NCBI GenBank assembly: GCA_002386465.1
Contig: DGIT01000140.1
Span: forward strand, 275 to 54,288
Reading direction: 5' to 3'
DNA: 54,014 nt
From: Burkholderiales bacterium UBA4615
Lineage (GTDB): Bacteria > Pseudomonadota > Gammaproteobacteria > Burkholderiales > Burkholderiaceae_E
The translations under genes and the position numbers were made by a program. Below are positions 8,665-16,766 of this stretch, piece after piece. How positions within the stretch are numbered: position 1 is the stretch's first letter; each line of letters begins with the position of its first letter. The notes under the pieces are model-generated. The model did no database searches. It saw nothing but the letters and a program-made list of their open reading frames with translations, and had not been told where the DNA came from.

Positions 8665-9424
8665 ACGCTTCCCCCACCAGGAATGCGCCGACGCCTGCTG
8701 CACGCATCTGAGCCACGTCGGCCTGCGTGAGAATGCCGCTCTCGGTGACGATGAGGCGGTCGGCCGGGATGCGGTGCAGCTGTGACAGCGTGGTCTGAAG
8801 GCTGACTTCAAAGGTTCGCAGGTCGCGGTTATTGATGCCGACCAGGGGCGTGCGCAAACGCAGCGCGCGGTCCAATTCATTGGCATCGTGCACTTCCACC
8901 AGGACATCCATCCCCAGGGAATGGGCGCAGGCTTCCAGCTCACTGAGTTGTGCGTCAGTGAGTGCCGCCACAATCAGCAGCACACAATCGGCTCCCCAGG
9001 CGCGGGCCTGATAGACCTGATAGGTGTCGTACAGAAAATCCTTGCGCAGCACCGGCAGGCTGCAGGCGGCCCGCGCGGCCTTCATGAATTCGGGCGATCC
9101 CTGAAAGAAAGACTCGTCTGTCAGCACGGACAGGCACGCGGCGCCCCCCCGCTCATAAGCGCGCGCGATGGCCACCGGGTCGAAATGCTCACGCAGTACG
9201 CCTTTGCTGGGGCTGGCCTTTTTCACTTCAGCGATCACAGCAGATTGGCCGTCTGCGATGCGCGCGCGCATCGCAGCCTCGAAACCGCGAGGCCTGAGCG
9301 GATCGTCGGGCCGCATCAGGGTCGCTTCGGCGAGCGCTCGCAGTGCGGGCAAGGGCAGCGCTGCGCGCGCGGCGGCCACTTCCTGGGCTTTGACAGCCAT
9401 GATGCGGGTGAGCACGTCAGACAT
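8615..9424 (-). CDS. trpC: Indole-3-glycerol phosphate synthase
   Basis: Catalyses decarboxylative ring closure of CdRP to indole-3-glycerol phosphate in tryptophan synthesis. The TIM-barrel motifs are clear: AEVKKASPSKG near the N-terminus, FDPVAIARAYERGGAACLSVLTD, LRKDFLYDTYQ, VGINNRDLRTFEV and VTESGI. I prefer ATG 9424 (MSDVL) over a TTG four codons upstream. It is last in the leftward trpG-trpD-trpC group and lies 24 bases after the trpD stop. Its 3' end overlaps the convergent M61 peptidase gene. Confidence 0.95.
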   Translation of the reverse strand: MSDVLTRIMAVKAQEVAAARAALPLPALRALAEATLMRPDDPLRPRGFEAAMRARIADGQSAVIAEVKKASPSKGVLREHFDPVAIARAYERGGAACLSVLTDESFFQGSPEFMKAARAACSLPVLRKDFLYDTYQVYQARAWGADCVLLIVAALTDAQLSELEACAHSLGMDVLVEVHDANELDRALRLRTPLVGINNRDLRTFEVSLQTTLSQLHRIPADRLIVTESGILTQADVAQMRAAGVGAFLVGEAFMRADDPGQALQQLFA

Positions 9425-9448
9425 TACGTTGGCCAATCAGTGTGAGCG

Positions 9449-10486
9449 TCAGGCTGCAGCGGCCAGCCGCTGGGTGGTGCGCACGAAATCATCGAGCCTG
9501 GCGCGTGCCGCACCCGAAGCAATCGTGTCGCGGGCTCGCTCGATCCCTTGCTCGATGGATGGCACCACGTTGGCAGCGTAAAGCGCTGCGCCAGCGTTCA
9601 TGATCACGATCTGGCGCGCGGTGCTCGGCACATTGTCGAGCGCTTCGAGCAGCATCGTGCGTGACGCATCCGCATCGCTCACCACCAGGCCACGGCTCGA
9701 CACCATGGCCAGACCGAAGTCTTCGGGGTGGATCTCATATTCGCGGATCTCGCCATTGCGCAGTTCGCCCACCAGGGTCGATGCGCCCAGCGAAATTTCG
9801 TCCATGCCGTCACGACCATGCACGACCAGCACATGGTCTGCGCCCAGCCGCTGCATGACCCGCACCTGTATGCCCACCAGGTCGGGGTGAAACACTCCCA
9901 TCAGCGTATTCGGCGCATTGGCCGGGTTGGTCAGCGGCCCCAGGATGTTGAAGATCGTGCGCACGCCCAGCTCGCGGCGCACGGGTGCCACATTCTTCAT
10001 GGCCGGATGGTGATTGGGTGCAAACATGAAACCGATCCCTGTGGCCTGAAGACAGGCCGCCACCTGCTCGGCGTTCAGATCGATGCGCGCGCCCAACGAT
10101 TCCAGCACATCGGCTGCACCCGACTTGGAAGACACGCCACGGTTGCCATGCTTGGCCACGCGTGCACCCGCCGCGGCGGCCACAAACATGGACGCCGTGG
10201 AAATGTTGAAGGTGTGCAGACCGTCGCCACCAGTGCCCACGATGTCGACGAAATGCGGCATATCCGGCACCTGCACCTTCGAGGAAAACTCGCGCATGAC
10301 CTGTGCCGCTGCAGAGATTTCGCCGATGGTTTCCTTCTTCACGCGCAAGCCGGTGAGGATGGCCGCAGTCATGCTGGGAGACATTTCGCCGCTCATGATC
10401 ATGCGCATGAGCTTGAGCATCTCGTCATGGAAGATCTCGCGATGCTCAATCGTGCGTTGAAGCGCTTCCTGGGGTGTGATCGGCAT
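9449..10486 (-). CDS. trpD: Anthranilate phosphoribosyltransferase
   Basis: Transfers the phosphoribosyl group of PRPP to anthranilate. The 345-residue protein has the GTGGDG PRPP loop in VDIVGTGGDGLHTFNIST, followed by HGNRGVSSKSGAADVLE and the anthranilate-site segment MFAPNHHPAMK. ATG 10486 (MPITPQEAL) is the family-typical start; the frame extends nine codons further without similarity. It lies 27 bases after trpG. Confidence 0.96.
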   Translation of the reverse strand: MPITPQEALQRTIEHREIFHDEMLKLMRMIMSGEMSPSMTAAILTGLRVKKETIGEISAAAQVMREFSSKVQVPDMPHFVDIVGTGGDGLHTFNISTASMFVAAAAGARVAKHGNRGVSSKSGAADVLESLGARIDLNAEQVAACLQATGIGFMFAPNHHPAMKNVAPVRRELGVRTIFNILGPLTNPANAPNTLMGVFHPDLVGIQVRVMQRLGADHVLVVHGRDGMDEISLGASTLVGELRNGEIREYEIHPEDFGLAMVSSRGLVVSDADASRTMLLEALDNVPSTARQIVIMNAGAALYAANVVPSIEQGIERARDTIASGAARARLDDFVRTTQRLAAAA

Positions 10487-10513
10487 GGATTCGACTCGTT
10501 GGGGCGACCGCAC

Positions 10514-11086
10514 TCAGGCCATCAGGAAGTTGCGCAGCAAGGCATGGCCATGCTCACTGGCCACCGACTCAGGGTGAAATTGCACGCCTTCGATCGGCAT
10601 GGTGCGATGGCGCAGCCCCATGATCTGGCCGTCCGTGCTCAGTGCCGTGATCTCGAGACAGTCGGGCAGGCTGTCGCGCTCGACCACCAGCGAGTGATAA
10701 CGCGCCACCTCAAACCGGGTGGGCAGGTCGCGAAACACACCCTGACCCGTGGTCTCAATGAAATCGGTCTTGCCGTGCATCACCGACCGTGCGCGTACCA
10801 CCTTGCCCCCAAAGGCCTGGCCGATCGCCTGGTGCCCGAGGCACACGCCCAGCATGGGGATGCGGCCAGCGAAATGCGTCAGCGCCGCGAGCGACACGCC
10901 GGCTTCGGTCGGCGTACAAGGGCCCGGCGAGATGACGATGCGCGAAGGTCGCATGGATTCGATTCCCGGCAGGTCGATTGCGTCATTGCGCGCGGTCACG
11001 ACCTGCTCACCCAATTCACCGAAGTACTGGACGAGGTTGTAGGTAAAGGAATCGTAGTTGTCGATCATCAACAGCATGGTGTTCAT
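10514..11086 (-). CDS. trpG: Anthranilate synthase component II (glutamine amidotransferase)
   Basis: A 190-residue class I glutamine amidotransferase that supplies ammonia to TrpE, and possibly to PabB as a shared subunit. The nucleophile elbow GVCLGHQAIG has its Cys at residue 82, and the His-Glu pair is in FHPESVASEHG. The N-terminal MIDNYDSFTYNLVQYFGELG is diagnostic. A start three codons later (MLLMID) is equally plausible. It is separated from trpE by two unrelated genes, which is unusual for this group. Confidence 0.95.
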   Translation of the reverse strand: MNTMLLMIDNYDSFTYNLVQYFGELGEQVVTARNDAIDLPGIESMRPSRIVISPGPCTPTEAGVSLAALTHFAGRIPMLGVCLGHQAIGQAFGGKVVRARSVMHGKTDFIETTGQGVFRDLPTRFEVARYHSLVVERDSLPDCLEITALSTDGQIMGLRHRTMPIEGVQFHPESVASEHGHALLRNFLMA

Positions 11087-11238
11087 CCGTTCGACCCGGG
11101 GCGGGTCGTGGTCTGCAGAAACGCCGGCAGCGCCGGCAGTGGGTCGTCAGGCAGCGGGCTGACGCCAGCGCCAGGTGCACGACACAGGCAGACCGAGACG
11201 AGAAGGGAAGTTCATCCCCGAGATTATGGTGCGTGGGG

Positions 11239-11268
11239 GCGGGCGGCGGCAAATCGGGCGCCGCCCGC
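11239..11268 (-). terminator. GC-rich hairpin after the Bug receptor gene
   Basis: GCGGGCGGCG and CGCCGCCCGC make a perfect 10-bp stem with a 10-base loop, beginning 8 bases after the receptor stop codon on the minus strand. No T-tract follows. It could separate the receptor transcript from trpG, which would then need its own promoter in 11087-11238. Confidence 0.5.
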
Positions 11269-11276
11269 TGCCCGGA

Positions 11277-12299
11277 TCACTCCATGGTGATCTTGGCCCG
11301 CGTGATGATGTCGCCCAAGCGCTTGGCCTCGGAAGCGCGGTAGGCCACGGCCTCTTTAGGACTGAGCCAGAACGTGGTGGCGCCGCGATCAAAGAACGCT
11401 TTTTGCAGATCTGCGCTCTCGAGTGCCTGCTTAGCAAACATCGAGCAACGCTCGACTATCGCTGCGGGCATCTTGGCCGGCCCGCAGATCGACGTCCAGG
11501 AGCTGAGGTCGTAGCCTGGCAGGAACTCGCCAATGGCTGGGATGTCCGGGACCACCGGGCTTCGCTTGGCACTGGTCACCCCAAAGCCCTTGACTTTGCC
11601 GGGCTTGTATTGTGCCAAGGCGCCTGGAATGTTGTCGAAGATCATCTGCACCTGACCGCCAATGACATCGACCATGGCCGGCGCGCCACCGCGGTAAGGC
11701 ACATGCAACATGTCGACCCCGGCGAGCAGTTTGAACAACTCCCCCGAAATATGCAGTGTGGTGCCCAGGCCCGCCGACCCATACGAATATTTGCCCGGAT
11801 TGCGCTTGAGCAGATCGATGAGTTCCGGAACGCTATTGGCGGGCAGGTTGGTGTTGGCTACCAGGAAGTTGGGCAAGGACCAGATGTTGCTGATGAAGGT
11901 AAAGTCTTTTTCGGGGTCAAAGGGCAGCTTGCCCGCTTTGAGGGTCGGTGAAATGGCATGCGAGGCCACACCGCCCAAGCCGAACGTGTAGCCATCCGGC
12001 TGCGAGCGGGCCACGGCGCTCACACCGATGTCACCGCCGCCACCGCCCACGTTTTCGACCACCCACTGTTGGCCAGACACCTCGCTCATTTTCTGGCAAA
12101 ACAGCCGCGACAGCGTATCGGTGGCGCCACCGGCCGGGAAGGGATTGATGTACTTAACCGGTTTGGTCGGCCAGGCCGCCTGGGCGCGGGCCTGGCTGCC
12201 GATCACGTAGGGTGCAGCCACAATGGCCCCCACCCCGGTCAAGGCCTTGCGACGCCCTGCACGACGGTGCGTTTTTACGCTCAAGTCGTTTGCACTCAT
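11277..12299 (-). CDS. Bug-family (TctC-like) tripartite tricarboxylate transporter receptor
   Basis: Periplasmic solute-binding protein of about 340 residues. The N-terminus carries an arginine pair and a hydrophobic stretch (RRKALTGVGAIVAAPYVIG) compatible with Sec or Tat export. The mature part shows family hallmarks: PFPAGGATDTLSR, VVENVGGGGG, the YGSAGLGTTLH segment and VPYRGGAPAM. Bug receptors bind carboxylates and are hugely expanded in Burkholderiales, mostly without adjacent TctAB membrane genes, as here. I chose ATG 12299 because GGGGGAAGAC precedes it; an in-frame ATG at 12311 is less well placed. Ligand unknown. It interrupts the trp genes. Confidence 0.9.
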   Translation of the reverse strand: MSANDLSVKTHRRAGRRKALTGVGAIVAAPYVIGSQARAQAAWPTKPVKYINPFPAGGATDTLSRLFCQKMSEVSGQQWVVENVGGGGGDIGVSAVARSQPDGYTFGLGGVASHAISPTLKAGKLPFDPEKDFTFISNIWSLPNFLVANTNLPANSVPELIDLLKRNPGKYSYGSAGLGTTLHISGELFKLLAGVDMLHVPYRGGAPAMVDVIGGQVQMIFDNIPGALAQYKPGKVKGFGVTSAKRSPVVPDIPAIGEFLPGYDLSSWTSICGPAKMPAAIVERCSMFAKQALESADLQKAFFDRGATTFWLSPKEAVAYRASEAKRLGDIITRAKITME

Positions 12300-12537
12300 G
12301 TCTTCCCCCATTGGTTTGTTGTGGGGCGAGCTTAGTCAATGTCGGCGGCCAACGCCAGTCCCGTGATCGGTCGGGTCCGATGAAGACCATCGGGTCAAGC
12401 CATTGGGTACTTGTGAAGGCACACGCCATCCGAACCTTCGCCGTATCCGCCGATCGGGCGCGTGTGCGCGCGGGGTGCAGGGCCGCATACCCTTGGTCGA
12501 AGACTGGAACACCTCCTTTTTCATCGACCGTTGCCCC

Positions 12538-13227
12538 GTGAAGACTCTGCAATCCTGCCTCCCTGTACGCCACATCAGCCTGTACGCGCTGGTCGCGGCG
12601 CTCGTTCTGGCGGGCTGCGGTGGGGCCGGCGACACGCCGGCAGAGGCGTCGACGCCGCAGGCCGTTCCGGTCAGTAGCGCCAGTGCAACCGGGCAAGGCC
12701 CTACGGGCGCTGGCGCACAAGACACCGGCACATCCGGATCGAATACCACTGCAGGCACGGACACGTCAGCGAGTGGCGGCGCAAGCGCCCCGGTCGTCGC
12801 AGAAAAAACCTTTCAAGAACTGGTGCTTGAGGCAGTCAATGGCGCACGTGCCGAGCCGCGCACTTGCGGCAGCGTTCCCTACCCGGCCGCCCCGCCGGTG
12901 ACCTGGCTCGCGCAGGCTGCACAGGCCGCACAGACACAGGTCGACTACCTGCAGCAGAACAACCTCTTCAGCCACACGGGTGCGAATGGCAGCAATGTGG
13001 GCGACCGCTTGAGCGCGACCGGCTATGCCTGGTCAGTGGCGGGCGAAAACCTGGCAGCGGGCTATCTGGACATCGCCACGGTCATGCAGGGCTGGCTTGC
13101 CAGCCCGGGGCATTGCGCAAACCTGATGTACGGCGATTTCAGCGAAATTGGCGTGGTGGTGATTCCGGGTAATTCCACCAACACCTACCGCACCTACTGG
13201 GGCATGGTGCTGTCCCGACCGCGCTGA
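12538..13227 (+). CDS. CAP-domain (SCP/YkwD-like) lipoprotein
   Basis: A 229-residue predicted lipoprotein. GTG 12538 gives a short signal peptide ending in a lipobox LAGC with Cys27, then a Ser/Thr/Gly-rich linker to about residue 90, then a CAP domain. The domain shows FSHTGANGSNVGDRLSATGY, the GENLAAGY segment and SPGHCANLMYGDFSEIGV, as in bacterial YkwD-type proteins. The frame runs 45 codons further upstream but without a signal peptide. It is oriented against its neighbours and convergent with trpE (27 bases between stops). Function of bacterial CAP proteins is largely undefined. Confidence 0.82.
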   Translation: MKTLQSCLPVRHISLYALVAALVLAGCGGAGDTPAEASTPQAVPVSSASATGQGPTGAGAQDTGTSGSNTTAGTDTSASGGASAPVVAEKTFQELVLEAVNGARAEPRTCGSVPYPAAPPVTWLAQAAQAAQTQVDYLQQNNLFSHTGANGSNVGDRLSATGYAWSVAGENLAAGYLDIATVMQGWLASPGHCANLMYGDFSEIGVVVIPGNSTNTYRTYWGMVLSRPR

Positions 13228-13254
13228 AGGGCGTTTCAGACGCCCGGCCAGCGA

Positions 13255-14775
13255 TCAAAGTTCGCGGGTAAAACCCTCTTCGACGAGCTCAGCGGCACGC
13301 AACACCGCCCGCGCCTTGACTTCGGTCTCCTGAAATTCGGCCTCGGGAATCGAGTCGAACACCACACCGGCAGCGGCCTGCACATTGAGCATGCCGTCCT
13401 TCAGCACGCCGGTGCGAATGGCGATCGCCACATCCATCTCGCCCGACCAGCTGAGATAACCGCAGGCACCGCCATAGATGCCGCGCTTGACTGGCTCAAG
13501 CTCGTCGATGATTTCCATGGCGCGCACTTTTGGCGCACCTGACAGCGTGCCTGCAGGAAACGTAGCGCGCAGCACATCGATGGCATCCAGCCCTGGTTGC
13601 AGCAGACCCTCGACATTGGAAACGATATGCTGCACGTGCGAATACTTCTCGATGATCATCTGATCGGTGACCTTGACCGTACCCACCTGCGCGATGCGTC
13701 CAAGGTCATTGCGGGCCAGATCGATCAGCATGAGATGCTCGGCCCGCTCCTTGGGATCGGCCAGTAGTTCGGCAGCCAGCGCCGCATCCTGGGCCTCGGT
13801 CAGACCGCGCCTGCGCGTGCCTGCAATCGGGCGGATCGTGACCTTGGTGTCGCGGGCCGTGACAGCGCCCGCCGCATCAACCGTTTCATGGGATTCCTGC
13901 CGCACCAGAATTTCAGGCGACGCACCGATCACCTGGAACCCATCGAAGTCGTAGTAGTACATGTAGGGCGACGGATTGATCGAACGCAGCGCGCGATAGA
14001 GCGACAGGGGCGAGTGGGCATAGGGTTTGCGCAGGCACTGACCGATCTGCACCTGCATGACATCACCGGCCACGATGTATTCCTTGGCACGCGCCACAGC
14101 AGCCAGGTAATCGGTGCGAGCAAACTCCCGATGGATATCAGACTGTGGGAGCGGGGCATCTTCCGGCTCGAAGGCAGGCTGCGCCAATCGGGCCTGCAGG
14201 CCACGCAAGCGGCGACGGGCCTGCGAGTAGGCATCGGGCTGCGAGGGATCGGCATAGACGATCAGATAGAGCTTGCCCCTCAGGTTGTCCACAATGGCCA
14301 GTTCATCGACCACCATCATGAGGATGTCGGGCGTGCCGATCGGGTCGGGCTTGGTGGATGGGCCCAGACGGGGCTCGATGAAGCGCACCACGTCATACGC
14401 AAAGTAGCCGGCCAGGCCGCCGCAAAACCTTGGCAAGCCGGGGCGCAGCGCCACCTTGAAGCGCTTCTGGTAGTCACGCACGAAGTTGAGCGGATCACCC
14501 TGCGTGGTTTCGATCACTTCGCCATCGCGCACCACTTCGATCAGATCGCCCCGGGCGCGCACGAGCTGGCGCGCTGGCAGACCAATGAACGAATATCGCC
14601 CGAAGCGTTCGCCACCGACCACAGATTCAAGCAGGAAACTGTTGCCACGCTTCTGGCGGTCGATGAGCTTCACATAGAGCGACAGCGGCGTGTCCAGATC
14701 GGACAGGCACTCGGCCAGCAGCGGGATACGGTTATAGCCTTGCGCAGCCAGCGCTCGGAATTCGATTTCGGTCAT
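13255..14775 (-). CDS. trpE: Anthranilate synthase component I
   Basis: Chorismate-utilising enzyme of 506 residues making anthranilate with TrpG. The N-terminal domain has LLESVVGGERFGRYSFIG, whose LLES motif lies at the tryptophan feedback site of the family. The catalytic part has IRPIAGTRRRG, DLARNDLGRIA, FPAGTLSGAPKVRAME and the C-terminal YGGACGYLSW. It is third in a leftward rpe-gph-trpE group with 17 bases after gph. I see no leader-peptide attenuator directly upstream, because gph abuts it. Confidence 0.97.
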   Translation of the reverse strand: MTEIEFRALAAQGYNRIPLLAECLSDLDTPLSLYVKLIDRQKRGNSFLLESVVGGERFGRYSFIGLPARQLVRARGDLIEVVRDGEVIETTQGDPLNFVRDYQKRFKVALRPGLPRFCGGLAGYFAYDVVRFIEPRLGPSTKPDPIGTPDILMMVVDELAIVDNLRGKLYLIVYADPSQPDAYSQARRRLRGLQARLAQPAFEPEDAPLPQSDIHREFARTDYLAAVARAKEYIVAGDVMQVQIGQCLRKPYAHSPLSLYRALRSINPSPYMYYYDFDGFQVIGASPEILVRQESHETVDAAGAVTARDTKVTIRPIAGTRRRGLTEAQDAALAAELLADPKERAEHLMLIDLARNDLGRIAQVGTVKVTDQMIIEKYSHVQHIVSNVEGLLQPGLDAIDVLRATFPAGTLSGAPKVRAMEIIDELEPVKRGIYGGACGYLSWSGEMDVAIAIRTGVLKDGMLNVQAAAGVVFDSIPEAEFQETEVKARAVLRAAELVEEGFTREL

Positions 14776-14792
14776 GCGGGCATCCTGGCCGC

Positions 14793-15536
14793 TCAGGGAG
14801 AGGGCGTGAAGTTTCCGGACGCAGAGCGCCCGGACGAAGTGGTCGGGCCAGGTACGACTGTGAGCAAGCCTGCCGCCTCAAGCATGGTGGACACGACGGC
14901 GTCCACATCGAGCGCATGCACATCATGGCCTTCGTTGTAGCCATAGGGTACGGCGAAGACGGTCATGCCCGCAGCGCGTGCAGCCAACGCATCGTTGACG
15001 GAATCACCAATCGCCACGGTCTCGGCAGGGGCAGCCCCCAGACGTTGTGCAGCATGCAGCATCGGCCGCGGGTCGGGCTTCTTGTACGGCAACGCGTCGC
15101 CGCCCAGCACAAATTCGAAGGCCTGAGCGAGGCCCGTGCGTTCAAGCAGCGGGTCCGCAAAGGCCTGCGGCTTGTTGGTGACGCACGCGAGTCTCAAACC
15201 CTTGGCGCGCAACGCAACCAGCCCCTCGTGCACGCCGGGGTACGCACGCGCGCTCAAACCGTTCTCGCGCAGGTAATGGTGATGAAAGGCCGCCAGCCCT
15301 CTGGCATGAAGTACGTCATCCACGCGGGCATCGATGCCACCGCCCAGCGCACGGTGCACCAGCACTTCTGCCCCCTTGCCGACATAGGTGGCCACTACTG
15401 AAGTGGGCAGCAGCGACATGCCCAGATCCGCACGCATGCCATTGACCGCCGCCGCCAGATCGGAAGCGGTATCGAGCAGCGTGCCATCCAGGTCGATCAG
15501 CACTGCGCGCGCTGCAAAGCTGCGTTGTGTCGTCAT
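14793..15536 (-). CDS. gph: Phosphoglycolate phosphatase (HAD family)
   Basis: HAD hydrolase of 247 residues that removes phosphate from 2-phosphoglycolate, a DNA-repair and photorespiration-like by-product. Motif I DLDGTLLDT is at 15-23 (Asp15 nucleophile, Asp17), motif II is in CVTNKP, and motif III-IV is in KKPDPRPML and GDSVNDALAA. The last 20 or so residues (VPGPTTSSGRSASGNF) extend past the usual HAD end. The ATG overlaps the rpe stop (ATGA). The rpe-gph-trpE order is common in beta- and gammaproteobacteria. Confidence 0.92.
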   Translation of the reverse strand: MTTQRSFAARAVLIDLDGTLLDTASDLAAAVNGMRADLGMSLLPTSVVATYVGKGAEVLVHRALGGGIDARVDDVLHARGLAAFHHHYLRENGLSARAYPGVHEGLVALRAKGLRLACVTNKPQAFADPLLERTGLAQAFEFVLGGDALPYKKPDPRPMLHAAQRLGAAPAETVAIGDSVNDALAARAAGMTVFAVPYGYNEGHDVHALDVDAVVSTMLEAAGLLTVVPGPTTSSGRSASGNFTPSP

Positions 15537-16234
15537 GCGCCGCCTCCCGCAGCCCGAAGTTTTCGAAGGATGCCGTGATAGCCACCGTCGGCGTCGGGAG
15601 CGCCAAACACCGCTGAGCCGGCTACGAAGGTGTCTGCTCCGGCAGCGGCCACCTGCGCGATGTTATCGGTCTTGACCCCGCCATCGACCTCCAGCCAGAT
15701 CGGCTGGCCGCCCGCGGCAACATGCGCATCGATGCGCCGGCGCACTTCACGGATCTTGGGCAAGGCCGACGGGATGAAGCTCTGTCCGCCAAAGCCAGGG
15801 TTGACCGACATCAGGAGAATGATGTCGAGACGATCCATGACATGGTCGAGCCAGTGCAGGGGCGTGCCAGGGTTGAACACCAGGCCTGCGCGGCAACCGG
15901 CGTCACGAATCGCCTGCAAGGAACGATCGACATGATCGCTGGCCTCGGGGTGAAAGGTGATGAGGTTGGCACCGGCCTTGACGAAATCTGCTGCAAGCCG
16001 GTCAACCGGCGACACCATCAGATGGACGTCGATGGGGATGGTCACGTGCGGCCGAATGGCCGCACACACCATGGGGCCGATGGTGAGGTTGGGGACGTAA
16101 TGGTTATCCATCACATCAAAGTGGACCAGGTCGGCTCCAGCGGCTTCAACAGCCCGCACCTCGTCGCCCAGGCGCGCGAAGTCGGCGGACAGAATGCTGG
16201 GGGCGATTCGGATGTTTCGCTTGGGATCGGTCAT
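15533..16234 (-). CDS. rpe: Ribulose-phosphate 3-epimerase
   Basis: TIM-barrel epimerase of 233 residues interconverting ribulose 5-phosphate and xylulose 5-phosphate. Family motifs are IAPSILSADFARLG, VHFDVMDNHYVPNLTIGP, DVHLMVSPVDR, MSVNPGFGGQSFI and EVDGGVKTDN. It heads the rpe-gph-trpE group and is divergent from apaG, with only 42 bases between their starts, so the promoters must overlap or lie inside coding sequence. Confidence 0.96.
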   Translation of the reverse strand: MTDPKRNIRIAPSILSADFARLGDEVRAVEAAGADLVHFDVMDNHYVPNLTIGPMVCAAIRPHVTIPIDVHLMVSPVDRLAADFVKAGANLITFHPEASDHVDRSLQAIRDAGCRAGLVFNPGTPLHWLDHVMDRLDIILLMSVNPGFGGQSFIPSALPKIREVRRRIDAHVAAGGQPIWLEVDGGVKTDNIAQVAAAGADTFVAGSAVFGAPDADGGYHGILRKLRAAGGGA

Positions 16235-16276
16235 GATCGAGACATTTCGAAGTGCAATGGAACCAGAGGAGGACGC

Positions 16277-16672
16277 GTGAGTCCCAAGGCCGGCACAAAC
16301 CCCAAGTATGACATTCGCATCGCATCACAGTGCCGATACCTGGCCGATCAGTCGGACCCGGAAAAAGGCGTCTACCGCTTCGCCTACACCATCACGATCC
16401 GCAATCACGGGTCGATCGCCTCACAGCTCATTAGCCGCCACTGGCTGATTCAGGATGCAAACGGTCGGATGCAGGAAGTCAAAGGGCTCGGTGTCGTAGG
16501 GCAGCAGCCACTGATTCAACCGGGTCAGTCATTCGAATACACCAGCGGCAGCCAACTCGATACACCGCAGGGCGCGATGCACGGCAACTATTTCTTTGTG
16601 GCCGAAGACGGAACGCGCTTTGAAGCGCCGATCGAGGAGTTTGCTCTGGTGGGGCCACGAACCTTGCATTGA
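16277..16672 (+). CDS. apaG: ApaG-domain protein (Co2+/Mg2+ efflux protein ApaG)
   Basis: A 131-residue immunoglobulin-like beta protein. ApaG domains have the pattern seen here: FAYTITIRNHGS, QLISRHWLIQDANG, GVVGQQPLIQPGQSFEYTSG and PQGAMHGNYFFV. The GTG at 16277 is preceded by a very strong AGAGGAGG Shine-Dalgarno, which decides the start; a much longer upstream frame is antisense to rpe. The biochemical role is not settled: the name reflects a cobalt/magnesium phenotype in Salmonella. Confidence 0.9.
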   Translation: MSPKAGTNPKYDIRIASQCRYLADQSDPEKGVYRFAYTITIRNHGSIASQLISRHWLIQDANGRMQEVKGLGVVGQQPLIQPGQSFEYTSGSQLDTPQGAMHGNYFFVAEDGTRFEAPIEEFALVGPRTLH

Positions 16673-16682
16673 ACGCGGCCGT

Positions 16683-16766
16683 CTATTTGCGCCCGCGCAT
16701 GGTCCACCACACGATCAGCAACACCATCGTGACCGCCACACCTGCTTCCAGATAGATCACCCACAT
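16683..16766 (-). CDS. Possible 27-residue single-pass membrane protein
   Basis: A micro-ORF encoding MWVIYLEAGVAVTMVLLIVW followed by WTMRGRK. It has a single hydrophobic helix with a positively charged C-terminal tail, so a small inner-membrane protein is plausible. GGAAGG lies eight bases before its ATG on the minus strand, a reasonable ribosome site. Its start codon overlaps the divergent mltA start (shared CATG). It fills exactly the gap between apaG and mltA. I recognise no family with certainty; chance remains possible at this length. Confidence 0.45.
   Translation of the reverse strand: MWVIYLEAGVAVTMVLLIVWWTMRGRK

Noticed and set aside
9728..11290. A 520-residue plus-strand frame across trpD and trpG
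   Set aside because: His-, Arg- and Gln-rich shadow of the trp genes with no family resemblance.
13888..14940. A 350-residue plus-strand frame opposite trpE
   Set aside because: Antisense to TrpE with no recognisable domain.
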